The translations under genes were made by a program, and so were the position numbers. Below the pieces are notes generated by a model. It made no database searches and was not told the DNA's origin. It was given only the letters and a program-made list of their open reading frames with translations. This document shows, piece after piece, positions 1 through 10,981 of a DNA stretch of 64,000 nucleotides. Every line of letters starts with the position of its first letter. Position 1 is the first letter of the stretch. Source of the DNA: Epichloe hybrida (taxonomy: Eukaryota > Ascomycota > Sordariomycetes > Hypocreales > Clavicipitaceae); NCBI GenBank assembly GCA_019022495.1, contig JAFEKR010000001.1, positions 2,232,001 through 2,296,000 of the forward strand, in the 5' to 3' direction.

Positions 1-624
1 GGTGAAGGTTCTATTTTAGGAACGTCCGAGGTTGTAACTTGTTGGTGAATGACCCAGGGTGAATGAAAAAAGAAAACATGATTCATTAAAAAAAGTGAGC
101 CATGACTGTCACGCGCAGTCAGGTACACCGATCTCCGGGGTTGCAGGTAACTGACCTTTGATACGAGTTCAATGCTGTAGCTATGTAGTCGATCGTGGGC
201 TGTCTCAGTCTCACCAACTGGCAACGGCTGGCTATGATGGGCTCCCAGCTAGTGCACGTGCAGTTACGTCATCCATCATCATCCATCATCCATTTCTGAC
301 TGTTAGCCTTGCTCTCGTGGCCCAGACGAGGCCTCGGCCACAACCATTTCAGTCTTCTCCCATGATGATTTAAATCTAGGGCTTGCTACCTGGTTTCATT
401 CCTAGACCAGATATAACCCGTTGCGCCAGCACCACTGCCGCTGCCGAACATCATTCCCTACCCTCGCGCCAACGCGTCGCACTCGATTTATTCTCTGGTC
501 ACAGCTACAGTCATAAAAGCTGCGCGCCAAGTCTGTCAACTTTGACACTCCCTATTCCTAAACACCGCTTTCCTTGCAACGTCCAAGGCCTGCTTTGCTT
601 ACGGTATCATTTCTCATCGTCAAT
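1..624. other. Left-edge intergenic DNA, upstream of the Pmp3-like gene
   Basis: I see no credible coding region here. The open frames on both strands are short, mostly start at non-ATG codons and have no recognisable motif. Tandem CATCAT/CATC units lie around 271-292. The right part is presumably the promoter and 5' leader of the Pmp3-like gene that starts at 625. Confidence 0.5.
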
Positions 625-1024
625 ATGGGTGCTGCATCGGCCATCCTCATTGTCATCATCACCATACTCTGTGAGTTTTTCTCAAGGTCCATAAACAACG
701 ACTTGGTGCTGACTTGAATAATAGTCCCTCCGCTGGGAGTATGGGCAGTCGCCGGATGTGGCGTGGGTAAATATTCGCTCCAACCCTATCCGCCGTCCAC
801 AATGTCGCTGACGAGGAACAGACTTGTTGATCAACATCTGCTTGACTATTCTGGGCTATATTCCAGGTCACGTACACGCCTTCTACCTCGAGTACATTTA
901 CTATGATCGCCGTGAGGAGGCGCATCATGGTCGCTTCCCAACCAGCCGCGCGCCCGGGGTCTATTCCGACAATGTGCAGACTGGTGGCCAGGGTTACGGC
1001 ACCATTGTGCAACCGACTCACTGA
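625..1024 (+). CDS. PMP3: Pmp3/UPF0057-family small plasma-membrane proteolipid
   Basis: Three exons give a 96-residue protein: 625-670, 725-766 and 822-1024, with GT-AG introns in phases 1 and 1. The protein has the family layout. A short hydrophobic N-terminal helix is followed by PPLGVW, the AGCG turn, a second hydrophobic helix with INICL and LGYIPGH, and then HAFYLEY, after which a polar tail begins. Pmp3 (RCI2 in plants) is a tiny two-helix plasma-membrane protein that affects membrane potential and salt tolerance. The polar tail of about 40 residues (rich in Gly, Ser, Pro and Thr) is longer than in the roughly 55-residue yeast protein, and similar tails occur in other filamentous fungi. 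The start is the first ATG of the hydrophobic helix; both junctions are fixed by frame (Phe codon T|TC and Asp codon G|AC). Which of several fungal Pmp3 paralogues this is remains open. Confidence 0.93.
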
Positions 1025-2499
1025 GGAATCATAGGTTTGGAATGCCAAATCGTTCCGACGATGGCGATGTGGTAGCAAGGTCTGACCGTGGCGGACGTTG
1101 TTTTGGAGAACACGACACCTGAGCAACGAGACATGAAGCTCGTCAAGCGTTTAACTTGACATGCAATACCATGATACCATTTTGCTTCCAACCGCCTTAA
1201 CCCTCAATTTCAATCCGTAGCATAGGCGTACAACTAGGAAATGACATTAATGTCTATATAAGGGTTCTGAGAGTCCGCAACCCGCCTTCGCACACTTCAA
1301 GGGACGTGATGGGTGTGTCAGTGTCTTAGGCCAGTTGCCCAAGTACGAAAAATGCCAGCCAAAGAGAGCCAGCGCAAGTGAGATGAGAAACATCCTCGAC
1401 GAAGATAGTGCTGCAACACCGAAGGGTGAGGCATTGAGGCCTCTTCAGCACACGACAATGTTTCCTCTTTTAGACGCGATGAGTCAAGCCCAGACTACTG
1501 TGCTCTGCGAAGCAGGTTGCCAGCCCATCGTGTGAGCCAACTGGTAGGTGTGAGTCGCAAATAATAAAGTCAGTCAGCATTGGGACGAATCGGGACGCAA
1601 CATCTGGATCAGGCCGGCCACATCATGTCGAACCAGACTGACGGGGCGAGACGTGGTAACATTTGTACAGTCGTGGGCAACCTAATGCTATCGAGCCAAA
1701 GAAAAACCCCAAAAAAAAAAACCCCAACGCTAGAAACCCCCGAACATTCCCTTCCCCATCATGTCCGAACTAGATGGAAAATAAAGCCCCACGACTTCAC
1801 GAGCATGTTCCACGTCGACAAGTGGCATTCCTGGGTGGGCGAGGCATGCGAACACCTCAGCAAGGGTCAACTGGTCCATTTCTCGATGCCTTGCCCGGAT
1901 CAGCATCTCGAGATGCGCTGTGTTGGATAAACCCTTGAAAGTCGGCCAAGACACCTGTTCTGCCACATCGGCACTCCGTAGTGTGTAGCACAAGCCATTC
2001 ACAGCTTGCCCTTCAGCAAGCACTTCATCTCCCATCTCGTTCTGGCCTTTTGCTCGCACTGGCCGTCTCAGTAGAAAACACATCACTGCTGCATGTATTC
2101 TCTTTTGCCTGCTTACTAAGCATGGCTAGGTCAGGTCTTAGGCATGGTCAGGTGAGGTCTGGCGTGCCCATCGTCTGACTTGCCAAAAGTAGCGGAGAAG
2201 GAACGCAACAACCACTTCGGCACTCTCATGAGTGGACAACATCGGACACTGACATGCACATGGCCGGCGAAGAATTGGCGGATGTACACTCCCGGTCTCC
2301 TCAAGCCCACGCACGCGATTACTCGTCAAGTCTATTTCTATTTTTGCCTGGTTTCTGCACGGGGCAGTGGCAAAAGAACTCACTTTGGGCCGTGACCTGA
2401 AGCGCAAACCTGATTAATAATTCCGTCAACCCGTCGATGACCCCGGCCAGTCAAAAGCACTGTTTTAGACGATACGGCTCGGAGTCGATAGTGTGGCCT

Positions 2500-2538
<39 letters not shown>

Positions 2539-2640
2539 GGACAATTGATGCAGTGGTCAAGCGATGCAGGAGAGCCTCCATCAACTTTGATCACTGACTT
2601 ATTATAATATCGTTGTAGTCTACCCGGGACAATTCGGATC
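1025..2640. other. Intergenic DNA between the Pmp3-like gene and the orphan at 2641
   Basis: No supported gene. A TATA-like TATATAAGG lies near 1254-1262, but the first downstream ATG frames are short. A 118-codon minus-strand frame (2086-1730) has an ATG but no recognisable domain. A T-homopolymer of about 28 nt sits at 2502-2529, roughly 110 bp upstream of the next start codon. Confidence 0.45.
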
Positions 2641-4128
2641 ATGTCTTCAACAGCCACTCCCCCTTCCCCTCCTCAAGCTCAACAATCTCACTCTCGCGCT
2701 CCCCCCGCATCGACAACACCGTCGACTCGTCGTAACAACGACAATCGGAGAGCGTTGCCATTTTCTTTGACACGCCCATTTTGGCCGAATCCATCTTCTA
2801 CCAGCGTTGCGCCCTCGACAGCCGAGGGCAGAGCCATCCAGGTGGACGATACCACGGCCGAACACCGAACATCCGCATTGCGCGAACTCAACAGCCATTA
2901 CCCCAGCCGTCATAGATACGCTAAATCAACAGGTGCTCAGTCCAGCACCTACTCCGAGCCCGTCATCGTGCGCAGTTACTACTCACCCGCTCCAAGTCGC
3001 CACGACAAGTTCAGTCGACGCCGACCTGGTCGTGGCGGGGCCGGGTCCGAAGCCGGTGGGCCAAGGATCGGTACGACGCGTGGTCTTGGATTTGCGAACA
3101 ACGCGTCTCAAGGTGGAAGCAGCATGCTGAGCACGATGGCGAGGGCGTACAATCGGAAAACGTCCACTGTGGATGTTCATCAAGATGCACATTTGCCCCC
3201 CGTCGAGGCGTTCAGTTTCAAGAATTTCATGGCCAACATGGAAGCACAAGCTGGCGAAGGCAGTATCAACTCAGACCTGGACAGGATAGCAGAAATATGT
3301 GCCAGATCACGATACTCACTGAGCAACCAGTATGAGGTTCATTATGCCCCCCATGGGTCAGGAACATCTTTCCTTGCATCTGGCCAGAGCCAGGAACCCC
3401 AGGGCCCAACATTACAAGCCGTCCCCTCAGATGACGAGCAGGATGTACGAAGTACAACAAGACGGAGGAGGCAGGTGGGCAGGAGAAACAGTAGAGCAAT
3501 GGGTACTCTGGAGACAATTATGTCCTCGAGCCGCTCATCAGACGAGGAGAGGTCGAAGAAGACGCCGGCATCCGAACTTGCCGCTGAAATTCGCGGGCGA
3601 GCAGTAAGAAAAACGTCGGGGCAATCGTCACCGACGTCATCTTCTCTCAGCGAACGGCAGGCGTCGACGTCGCAAGATGGTGACCAACAACCACAAACTC
3701 CGTCGAGACGACCATCAGCCTCGCTGGCTCTGATTGATAACTCCAGACAGAGCGGTACACTCCTGGACACCTCGACGCCTCGGGTTTCTTCAGCATTGGT
3801 GGGCGAGCCTGCATTGCCCCAGGCATCTAGTAGTCAATTGGAAACTCGAACTAGTTCGGAAAATAAGCCAAGCAAGACGAAGAGGCTAGAAGATAATACT
3901 TTGCCGGTCCCTCGGGCAGATATGCTGGACGTACAGCTTGCTAAAGGATCAATAACGTCTGCACGTCAAAGCACTTTAGATACAACTATCCTATCAACGA
4001 TATCCGGCTTGCTACCGTGGGTGTCTTCATCTGATCAGCCCAAATACAATGGCCGTGCCGAGGGCAGCCTGAGGGAGTTGCTGCAAAACACGGAAAACAA
4101 AGGCAAGAGCACGGGATCAACTATGTGA
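2641..4128 (+). CDS. Orphan disordered Ser/Arg-rich protein
   Basis: A single uninterrupted frame of 495 codons starts at an ATG. I do not recognise a family. The protein looks mostly disordered: residues 1-60 are Ser/Pro/Thr-rich, 95-160 are Arg/Gly/Ser-rich, and the second half is Ser/Thr/Gln-rich with basic patches such as RRRRQ near residue 277. The only block that looks folded lies around residues 190-240, with the motifs FSFKNFMANME and DRIAEICARSRYSLSNQYEV. That block is the part most likely to be conserved. There is no signal peptide or membrane helix. Length, codon quality and the sustained frame argue for a real gene, and clusters of SP/TP and RRxS sites suggest phosphorylation (inference). 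Confidence 0.75.
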   Translation: MSSTATPPSPPQAQQSHSRAPPASTTPSTRRNNDNRRALPFSLTRPFWPNPSSTSVAPSTAEGRAIQVDDTTAEHRTSALRELNSHYPSRHRYAKSTGAQSSTYSEPVIVRSYYSPAPSRHDKFSRRRPGRGGAGSEAGGPRIGTTRGLGFANNASQGGSSMLSTMARAYNRKTSTVDVHQDAHLPPVEAFSFKNFMANMEAQAGEGSINSDLDRIAEICARSRYSLSNQYEVHYAPHGSGTSFLASGQSQEPQGPTLQAVPSDDEQDVRSTTRRRRQVGRRNSRAMGTLETIMSSSRSSDEERSKKTPASELAAEIRGRAVRKTSGQSSPTSSSLSERQASTSQDGDQQPQTPSRRPSASLALIDNSRQSGTLLDTSTPRVSSALVGEPALPQASSSQLETRTSSENKPSKTKRLEDNTLPVPRADMLDVQLAKGSITSARQSTLDTTILSTISGLLPWVSSSDQPKYNGRAEGSLRELLQNTENKGKSTGSTM

Positions 4129-5212
4129 TGAACAAATGGGGACGGGCACCTAAAAATAGTTGGTTGGCAGTTTTCATGAATCTAGGGAATGAATTTGCGA
4201 CTCTGGACGACAGAAGTGCAATGCCCGAAAAATCATCGGGAACAGCGAAAGCGATTGGTCATGTTTTGGAAACCTGGCGGATGCCTCATCATGTATGACA
4301 TTTTCATTTTGACTTCTCTCTTTGGCGATGGAAGGCACAGGATAATTAGCGCGTGTTACTACGAGATCCCGATTGAACAAGATGTCGTCTTTGATGCAGA
4401 CGTGAAGCTGATGGGCTACTTTGCGCAACCGTAAGCAAGCGCGCGGAAATGGATTCCGAGCGCACGGTTTCCAAAAGGCCGAGCTGCTCCGTAGTAGCCT
4501 ATGGCCGTGGGTGGTGTTTAATAAATAAGCGTCATTGCAAATACATACAAGCTAAGCTCTTCGCTGGCAAAGTCCAGCCTCATACTTTTCAGAACCCTGG
4601 AATGCGACAACTGCAGTTCGTCATCGAATGTGTTTGATCGGGAATGTTGGGCACAGACAACCCCGGGCGCTAGCATGATTGACGTGCCTCTGATGGAGAA
4701 CCGACAGGCGGAGAACCGACAAGAATGTTGGCGATGATGTCGAAGACCCTGTCTGTGCACCGTGACTGGCAATGATGAGGAATCCAAATTGTAACGTGAT
4801 ATTATGTCCAGTCCAATCAATCCAATTTCATACATACAAATTAAAAAAAAAAGAGCAACAAGAGAGCGAAAGATCCGTACGCTGAGACATTTTGAAGAAG
4901 AAAAAAGAAGAAAGAAAAAAGCTAAAACTGGAATGCAAAGATTCATCATCGTGCAGTCAGCCAACCACGGTCAAGCCAGGCCACCGGGGTGTCCACACCG
5001 CGTGCCCAATCCAAGTCAAACCTCATTTCCGATCTTCCCTCTCCAAACCGCGCCACCGTTGCGTTGCCCCTCCACTTTCCCCCCCCCCCCCTTTTCCCTT
5101 TTTTTTCCCTCTGGCCATTGCGAGAGTTTTGTCTTTTTTTTTTTTCTTTTTTTCCCCCCTCCCTGCGAGCTTACGATGAGAACGACCAGATCAGAAAACT
5201 GAAGAAGAGGTT
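4129..5212. other. Intergenic DNA with A-rich and pyrimidine-rich tracts
   Basis: No gene supported. The stretch holds an A/G-rich segment (4840-4925) and long C and T runs (5078-5160). It probably contains the 3' ends of the orphan at 2641 and of the minus-strand secreted peptide at 5213. Confidence 0.45.
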
Positions 5213-5404
5213 CTACCAATATTTAGGCGCGAAGCTGTTGTCAAAGGTAGCCTTCTGTTTCGTCGCGGGGGCTTCCCTGGCGGCGACGCTGCGCCCGCGG
5301 CCGCCGGGGCGAGGAGCATAGAGCTGGTCCCTGATGGGGGCGGGAGCGGGAGCGGCCATGGCGGCTGTGGCCAGGCAGGCGATGATGACGGAGACGGCGT
5401 GCAT
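5213..5404 (-). CDS. Candidate small secreted peptide
   Basis: A 63-residue frame begins at an ATG. Residues 1-17 form a typical signal peptide (basic-polar start, a hydrophobic core with VIIACLATAAM, and small residues before an APAPAP linker). The mature part is basic and lacks cysteine; it contains RDQLYAPRPGGRGR and ends in aromatic residues (KYW). I recognise no family. A TATA box on the same strand at 5721-5730 supports a transcribed gene, although it would imply a leader of roughly 290 nt. The mature part has no repeated core flanked by KR sites, so nothing marks it as a RiPP or pheromone precursor. It could instead be a chance frame in GC-rich DNA. Confidence 0.45.
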   Translation of the reverse strand: MHAVSVIIACLATAAMAAPAPAPIRDQLYAPRPGGRGRSVAAREAPATKQKATFDNSFAPKYW

Positions 5405-5720
5405 GTTTTTTTTTTTCTTTTTTCTTGTTTTCGTGGGTGGTTGTACGAGAGGCTGCGAGAATTCGGCGTGTTTTTTTTTTTTTTTTTTTTGGGCAAGTTT
5501 TAGTTGCGAGGTCAGTCCGTTTGACGAGCGACGGGGACAAAGACTGGCGGGCGAGTTTTGTGTGAGAAGTTGGGGGAGGGATGAGTTTGATTGATTTGAG
5601 AAACAGGGTCCGTGTGCTTTTATGTGTGAGAAAAAAAAACGAGATCTGCCTTCTTGACACTACTTGTTTTGGGTGGAATGGGCGGTGATCTCGTCGATCA
5701 GGGCCGGGGGCTCCTCGTTC

Positions 5721-5730
5721 CCTTTTATAG
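5721..5730 (-). promoter_or_regulatory. TATA box upstream of the small secreted peptide
   Basis: On the minus strand this reads CTATAAAAGG, a near-consensus TATA box, about 320 bp upstream of the ATG at 5404. The DNA between is pyrimidine-rich on the coding strand with A-runs, as in leaders of strongly expressed fungal genes. The link to that gene is inferred from orientation and distance. Confidence 0.45.
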
Positions 5731-6096
5731 GCCTTTTGCGTCTGTACAATGTGGGCGACTTGCCCTGGGGAACTGGGCCTGGCCTCTCCCCCCCCTCCCC
5801 CCTTGCTCATCCTCATAAAGCATGCCAGTTGGAGTGTGACGCAGGTACGGGAGGAAGACGGGGGGGGGGGGGAAGGGGGAAACGCACAGAGCTTCCCTCC
5901 TGTCCAGGGACGAGAACAGCCGACCCGTGGAGTCTGATGCCAGTCTGATGCTATACTTGGAAGCAATGGTTCAGTTGAAGTGAGACAAGGCCGGAGAGAA
6001 TGGACAAGGCACACGCCTACGGAGTAGTCCCCCTCCCCCCCCCCTCCTCATGCTCACGGCAAGCTGGTGCCGTTCCGCGGACTAAAATACTTGTGT

Positions 6097-6181
6097 ATTA
6101 GCCTTTCTATGTAATCCGTACTTTAGCCTCTCTATGTACTTAGCCTCTCTACTTAGCCTCTTTACTTAGCCTTTTTACTTG
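6097..6181. repeat. Degenerate ACTTAGCCTCTCT tandem repeat
   Basis: Five to six imperfect copies of a 13-20 bp unit with the core TTAGCCTCTCTA are arranged head to tail. They lie about 170 bp upstream of the cysteine-rich secreted-protein gene at 6353. They may be promoter elements or a neutral minisatellite. Confidence 0.7.
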
Positions 6182-6352
6182 TTGCCGAGCATGTGGCTAG
6201 CATGTGACCCAGAACCCCTATATTAGACGCCCTATTAGATGATAGCTCTGACCGCTAGCTAATAGTTGTAGTCGAATTTAACAACAACCTTTTCACACTC
6301 ATTTTTTGTCATACATTTCGTATCGTAACATTATCCGTACTGGACAACTAAA

Positions 6353-6714
6353 ATGAAGCCCTTCTTGCTCCTCATCCCGGCTATGGCCATGGCCAATAGT
6401 CATAGTCATGCCAAAAAAGAAATTGGTCATGAACCTCAACCGGGTTACTCAATGTCATGTGTACTGCAGCGACCCCGTCCTTGTTAAACATTGCAAACGC
6501 GGGGTCCTTGCGGGTCGTATCCAATGCGTAAGATGACCGTGACGCATATACATTATTCTCTTAGTCTTAATGCTAACTTGCGCCTTAGTGTTCTACTAAA
6601 CAGGATGAAAACGAACGCTTCCAAATAGCACTTAAGAAAATGGACAAATTCAAATACAAGGATACTGTTCGGTGCAACAACCCTGAGGAGAAACTTTACT
6701 GCGTGATGCCATAA
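6353..6714 (+). pseudogene. Small cysteine-rich secreted protein, frame broken
   Basis: The ATG at 6353 opens a frame with a good signal peptide (MKPFLLLIPAMAMA). That frame stops at the TAA at 6482-6484. The +1 frame then reads cleanly through a Cys-dense segment to 6527, a 61-nt intron (6528-6588, donor GTAAGA, branch TGCTAAC, acceptor TTAG), and a second exon 6589-6714 that ends in TAA and is Lys-rich with two more cysteines. Seven cysteines lie in that frame. Such proteins are typical secreted effector- or antimicrobial-like products of fungi; I recognise no named family and assign no activity. The two halves need a single-base shift somewhere between about 6413 and 6450, and an A6 run at 6413-6418 is the obvious place. 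This is either real decay or a sequencing error. The intact intron favours a recent event or an error. Confidence 0.6.
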
Positions 6715-7806
6715 GCACTGGCATGGCAGGTGGGGATGCCCGCGCCATGAGATGGGAATGACAAATCTACATGATGCAAGCAACAAGAAGATTTTTTTTT
6801 TTTACACTCGTCCGTCATCGCGGAAGCGCGTTTGACCCCCAAGACCATGTGCTGCTCACTTGTTGTCTGTTTCCTGTGATTTTTCGGAGCTCCCAGTACG
6901 CAGGTCCGTAGCCCTAGCCCCAGGACCATCACGCAATGCGACTTTTGTCTTTTGTCTCGCTCTCTCCCGACCCAGACCTGGCCGCCAGACCAATCCACTT
7001 ACTCGGTACATGTCTCCCAGCCCTAAAATCCGCTGTGTCCCAAACGACCGGTACAGCAGCGCAGCACAACGCGGGAAGATGTTCCCCCCAAAAAAAAAAA
7101 AAGAAGCGAGGGATTCCTGTTAAAAAGATAACCCCGGTCAAGACAACCGTATGTAAACCGATCCCACAAAGTATTCCCTCAGATAAGGAGATTGACCGGG
7201 TCTCAAATGCAGTAAACAGAATGCGGAGAGCCCCCTATCCGTAAAGTTGATTCCAAGAGTCCGAGAATGAGGGGATGAAAAGCCATCGCGTAGAAAGAAC
7301 GTCATGACGAAATGGACCCGTCTTGCGATGCCGCTCTGCCATCTGGACTGCTCCCGACTTTTTGTGCCATGGCAGTTGTACTCCGTGTGTATGCATGTGG
7401 CTATTTTCAGGTACAAACTTCACACATGGATGAGGCAGGCTGGCTGATTGGTCAAACAAGTTGGTTGTTCTCGCCCACGCCCTCGCCCTCGCCCTTCTCC
7501 CTTGCCTTGGACGGACGGACTAGTAGGTCAGGTCAAGTGCTCTTTCAACGTTTGGATTATTAACTTGCAGCCATCTGTCTGCCAGGGACGCATTATGCTT
7601 ACACCAGCCTCAGCCTGTGCTGTGTACAGCAAAAGGTTTTCATTTTTCCTGCATGTCCGTCTCTCTTCCTGCCACTCACAGTTTGTTCCGCCCGCCCCTT
7701 GACATCTCTCGTACAAGTTGATTCCCCTTATTTTAAAAAAAAAAGAAAAAAAAAAGAAAAAAACCAATGTGAATGAGCGAGTGCGTCCTCCATCACTTCT
7801 CTGACC
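6715..7806. other. Intergenic DNA between the secreted-protein gene and CTK1
   Basis: No supported gene. The stretch contains A/T runs (6790-6803, 7088-7102, 7736-7763) and a CTCGCCCACGC-like pyrimidine stretch near 7470-7500. The right end is the 3' flank of the minus-strand kinase gene. Confidence 0.45.
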
Positions 7807-10800
7807 CTAACGCCTCTCATCAACATACACCCTCTTCGTTTCCAGCTCGCCATCATTGCCATCCTCCGGCGCACGTTTCTTTTCCTGGTCGCGAGGGGTC
7901 TCCTTGGTCGCAGCTTTCCGGGCCTCCCGTTCCCGACGTTCATTTTCCTTCCTCAATGCCTTGGACTCAAACTCGTGCCAGTCACCGTCGATTTCTGCAA
8001 GTCTGTGGGAGTTCGGTTAGCATCACACGTCAAAGCCGCCCGCCGCCCACTTCTCGGGCATCAGATACGTAGGCATCGATCGACTCACTCTATTGCCTGT
8101 CTCGGCAATGGCTCCTCCTTGGTGAAGTAGGCATGCTGTAGAACTCCGGCAGCTGTTGGCCGCTTGGCAGGGTCATATTGAAACATTGCAGACAGAAGCT
8201 CAAAGGCCGCTGGCGTCAACTTGTCGCTGTACTTTTCCGCCAGAGTACTCTTCCGCTTCACCGTCGGCCGCAGCAGCTCGAACCATGCCATGTCGGCCAG
8301 GCCAGGCCATTCCTGGCGGCTTGGCGTACCGAGAACATTGTAGATCTTATCAAGTTGGCTCAGCTCTGTTCCATCACCTGGGAAGATGGCTGTCCGGTTG
8401 AATATCTCCACCATCACGCAAGCAGCGCTCCATACATCCACGGCGGCCGTGTATTGGGTTTCTCCTAGTAGGAGCTCCGGAGATCGGTACCATATTGTAA
8501 TCACACGGTTGGTGTAATCCAGCTGGTGTCGCTTGGCGTAGAAGCGGGCCAGTCCGAAGTCGGCCAATTTGAGGACTCCAGTGTTGCTCACCAGGATGTT
8601 TGCCGCCTTGATATCTCGATGGAGAACACCTCGAAGGTGGAGATAATCCAACCCTTCAAACAACTGTCTTGCGAGATCTTTTCTTTGCGCAGGCTCGAGC
8701 TTAAACGTGGGATGGTTCAACAGGCCCGTCAGGTCGTGGGACAAGTATTCAAAAACCATGAAGCAATCGTTCTTCTCCACCATGACTTCCTGGAGGCTGA
8801 CAATGTTGGTGTGACGCAACGATTGGAGCAACTTGATTTCTCGAACTGCTGTGACGGGAAATCCGTCCCTCTCCCCCTCCATGCGTATCCGCTTGAGGGC
8901 GACCAGGCCCTTTGTGTAGACGTTCAGGCCTTTGAATACTTTGCCATACGTACCAGACCCAACCACCGACTCATTGCCTGGCTTCCTGTAAAACACTGAC
9001 TCGGATGCTGTCAGGTCAGCATCTAGCATCGGCCGAGCCTTCGGCCGTTGCATCATCTTTTTAACCTTGCGCATTCGAGGGGCCGTCTTAGGGCCACCAG
9101 GCGGCGGGTTCCGGAAGTCCATCCGCTGTCTTGCTGACGCTGGCTCCGTAGGTGCTGACCGGGGCGGCTCCCGATCATTGTCGATATCCCTGACCGGCAT
9201 GTCTTTCTTGGCAGGGGCATTGAACTTTTGCGAAATTTCGGGTTTGGGGGCTGTTGGCGTGGGCTTCGAAGACGCCTTGAAAGCGAAACTAAACTTGCCC
9301 GATATGCCGGTCGGGGACGATGCGGAACCTGAAGCACCGGGGTGGGATGGTCCAGATGGCGTAGAGCCAGCGGGCTTGTCATTGACTCTAGGGTTTTCCA
9401 CCAAGGGCCCTCTTGGAGGCCTTCCGTCTCTGCCAGCATCCATCTCGTTCTGTTTGGGCACATCGTCTTCCCTTGCTGCTGTTGAGTCGCCTTGGTACCT
9501 GTTAGCCCCCGGCTCATCATGTGTGTATTGGTTGTTTCGTGCCGATGATTCTGAATTGCCCGGGCCCCAAGGTCTAGTGTTAGGCCCTCTAAAACCACCA
9601 CGGCTCTGATAAGAAGATCCTCGCTGGCTGTTTCCACGCGTGCTACCCCGGTAGTTGCCTGACGGGAAGGGGTTCATCGGTCCCGATGGGGCTCCATGCG
9701 GAGGTGACCTCGGAGGATGGGGATGGGGATGATGGTGGTCTGTGGGACCGCTGGGCGGACCGTGGTGAGCCGGTCCATTGTGATACGAAGGCGGGTGTTG
9801 TCTATGATCATTATCAGCATACCGATGGCAAAACATTCAGATACACAAGATTGTGATCAAGCCTACCGTTCGGGTGTGTGTTGTCCGTTCCGTCCTGGGC
9901 GAGTATTGGGATAGGGGGAGGTCGATTGAGAATGTTGAAAGGAGCCCCCATGCGGAGGGGACTGCGAGTATCTCCTGGCGACAGTCCCGTAGTGCGACTT
10001 GTAGTTGTGCCCGCCGCGATACGTACTACGTGATATCATGTCGTCATCTATGTCCGAACGAGACGAATGATGCGGCTCAACCTCGTCTTCTCCCCTCCTT
10101 CCATCTCGATAAGATCTCGGGGACCTTGGTCGATCTGGTCTCTGTGATCGCGCGTTCAGGGGTTTCGGGCCAGGAGATGGAGCCCTAGCGGGTTGGGCAG
10201 AGCGCGATGAGGTGCGATGGCGACGAGGAGAAACTTTTAGACGTTCTCCAGTTGGAGAGGGACTTCGCGATGTCTTTCGGTGGTCTCGGGGCCGTTCTCG
10301 TCCACTGCTTTTCGACAGCTGAGGTCGCGAGTCAGACGGGCGTCTTGATGGTGACCGTGAGACGGAGTCCCTTTGGCGTCTTGTGAGATAATCTTTCGTT
10401 GGTGAGAGAGATCTGCGTGAGCGAGAAGGGCGGCGTGAAGATGTCGACCGATGTCTTCGGTGATGGTGCCGGTGATGGCGATCCTGTGATGACTCGCGGC
10501 GGCTGTGCTTCCTTGATTCGGTGCTTGGAGAATAGTCTCGGGGGGGCCTGGGAGAATCGTGTGCTCTCTTTGATCTTTTCTTAATGGGCGAATCGGTCGA
10601 ATGACTCCGTCCTCTGTGTCTTTTCGCGGACGAAGGTGAGTGGTGGTGATATCGTTCACGGCTACGGCTTCGGCGAGGCTCCTTGTCAAGATCCTGTTCG
10701 CGAGCTTCCTTGGCTCGATATCGGGGTATAAGGTCGTCCAATTGACTGCGTTGGTCGGCGGAATCGTCTTGATACTTATGCGAGCGATCTCTGCTACGGT

Positions 10801-10981
10801 CGCGAGAGCGACGATGGTCGTTCTTGGAAGAGTCGTGGTCGGATCTGGAATGGCGAAGGCGAGATCCAGTGCTGGGGCTGCGCCGGGCTGGCCGTGGAGG
10901 AGATCTTGGTCTGTCCAAGGACGGTACTCCTCGACCACTCCGGGCCCGTTCTCCCTGATCACTACCTCCAGGATCTCTCAT
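7807..10981 (-). CDS. CTK1: CTD kinase subunit alpha, CDK12/Ctk1-like protein kinase with RS-rich N-terminus
   Basis: Three exons (10981-9867, 9801-8089, 8002-7807) give 1007 residues. The junctions restore an Arg codon and a Glu codon, and the introns are 65 and 86 nt. Residues 1-370 are dominated by RS/SR dipeptides. Residues 372-640 are Gly/Pro/His-rich and disordered. A CDK catalytic domain follows at about 645-940: glycine loop GSGTYG at 654, VALK lysine near 675, a PVTAVRE helix corresponding to PITAIRE of Ctk1/CDK12, HRDIK with the catalytic Asp near 768, DFG near 786 and the T-loop YTNRV. The last exon adds a charged tail. The family phosphorylates Ser2 of the RNA polymerase II CTD as part of CTDK-I and affects elongation and 3'-end processing. 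The RS segment resembles that of metazoan CDK12/13 and is absent from yeast Ctk1. Confidence 0.93.

Noticed and set aside
1730..2086. 118-codon minus-strand frame with an ATG
   Set aside because: No domain, signal peptide or intron support; the neighbouring DNA looks non-coding. It could be real, but there is no positive evidence beyond length.
5241..6014. 257-codon minus-strand frame overlapping the small secreted peptide
   Set aside because: It consists of Lys- and Pro-rich text from A- and G-runs and lacks homology-like motifs. The shorter frame with a signal peptide is the better candidate.
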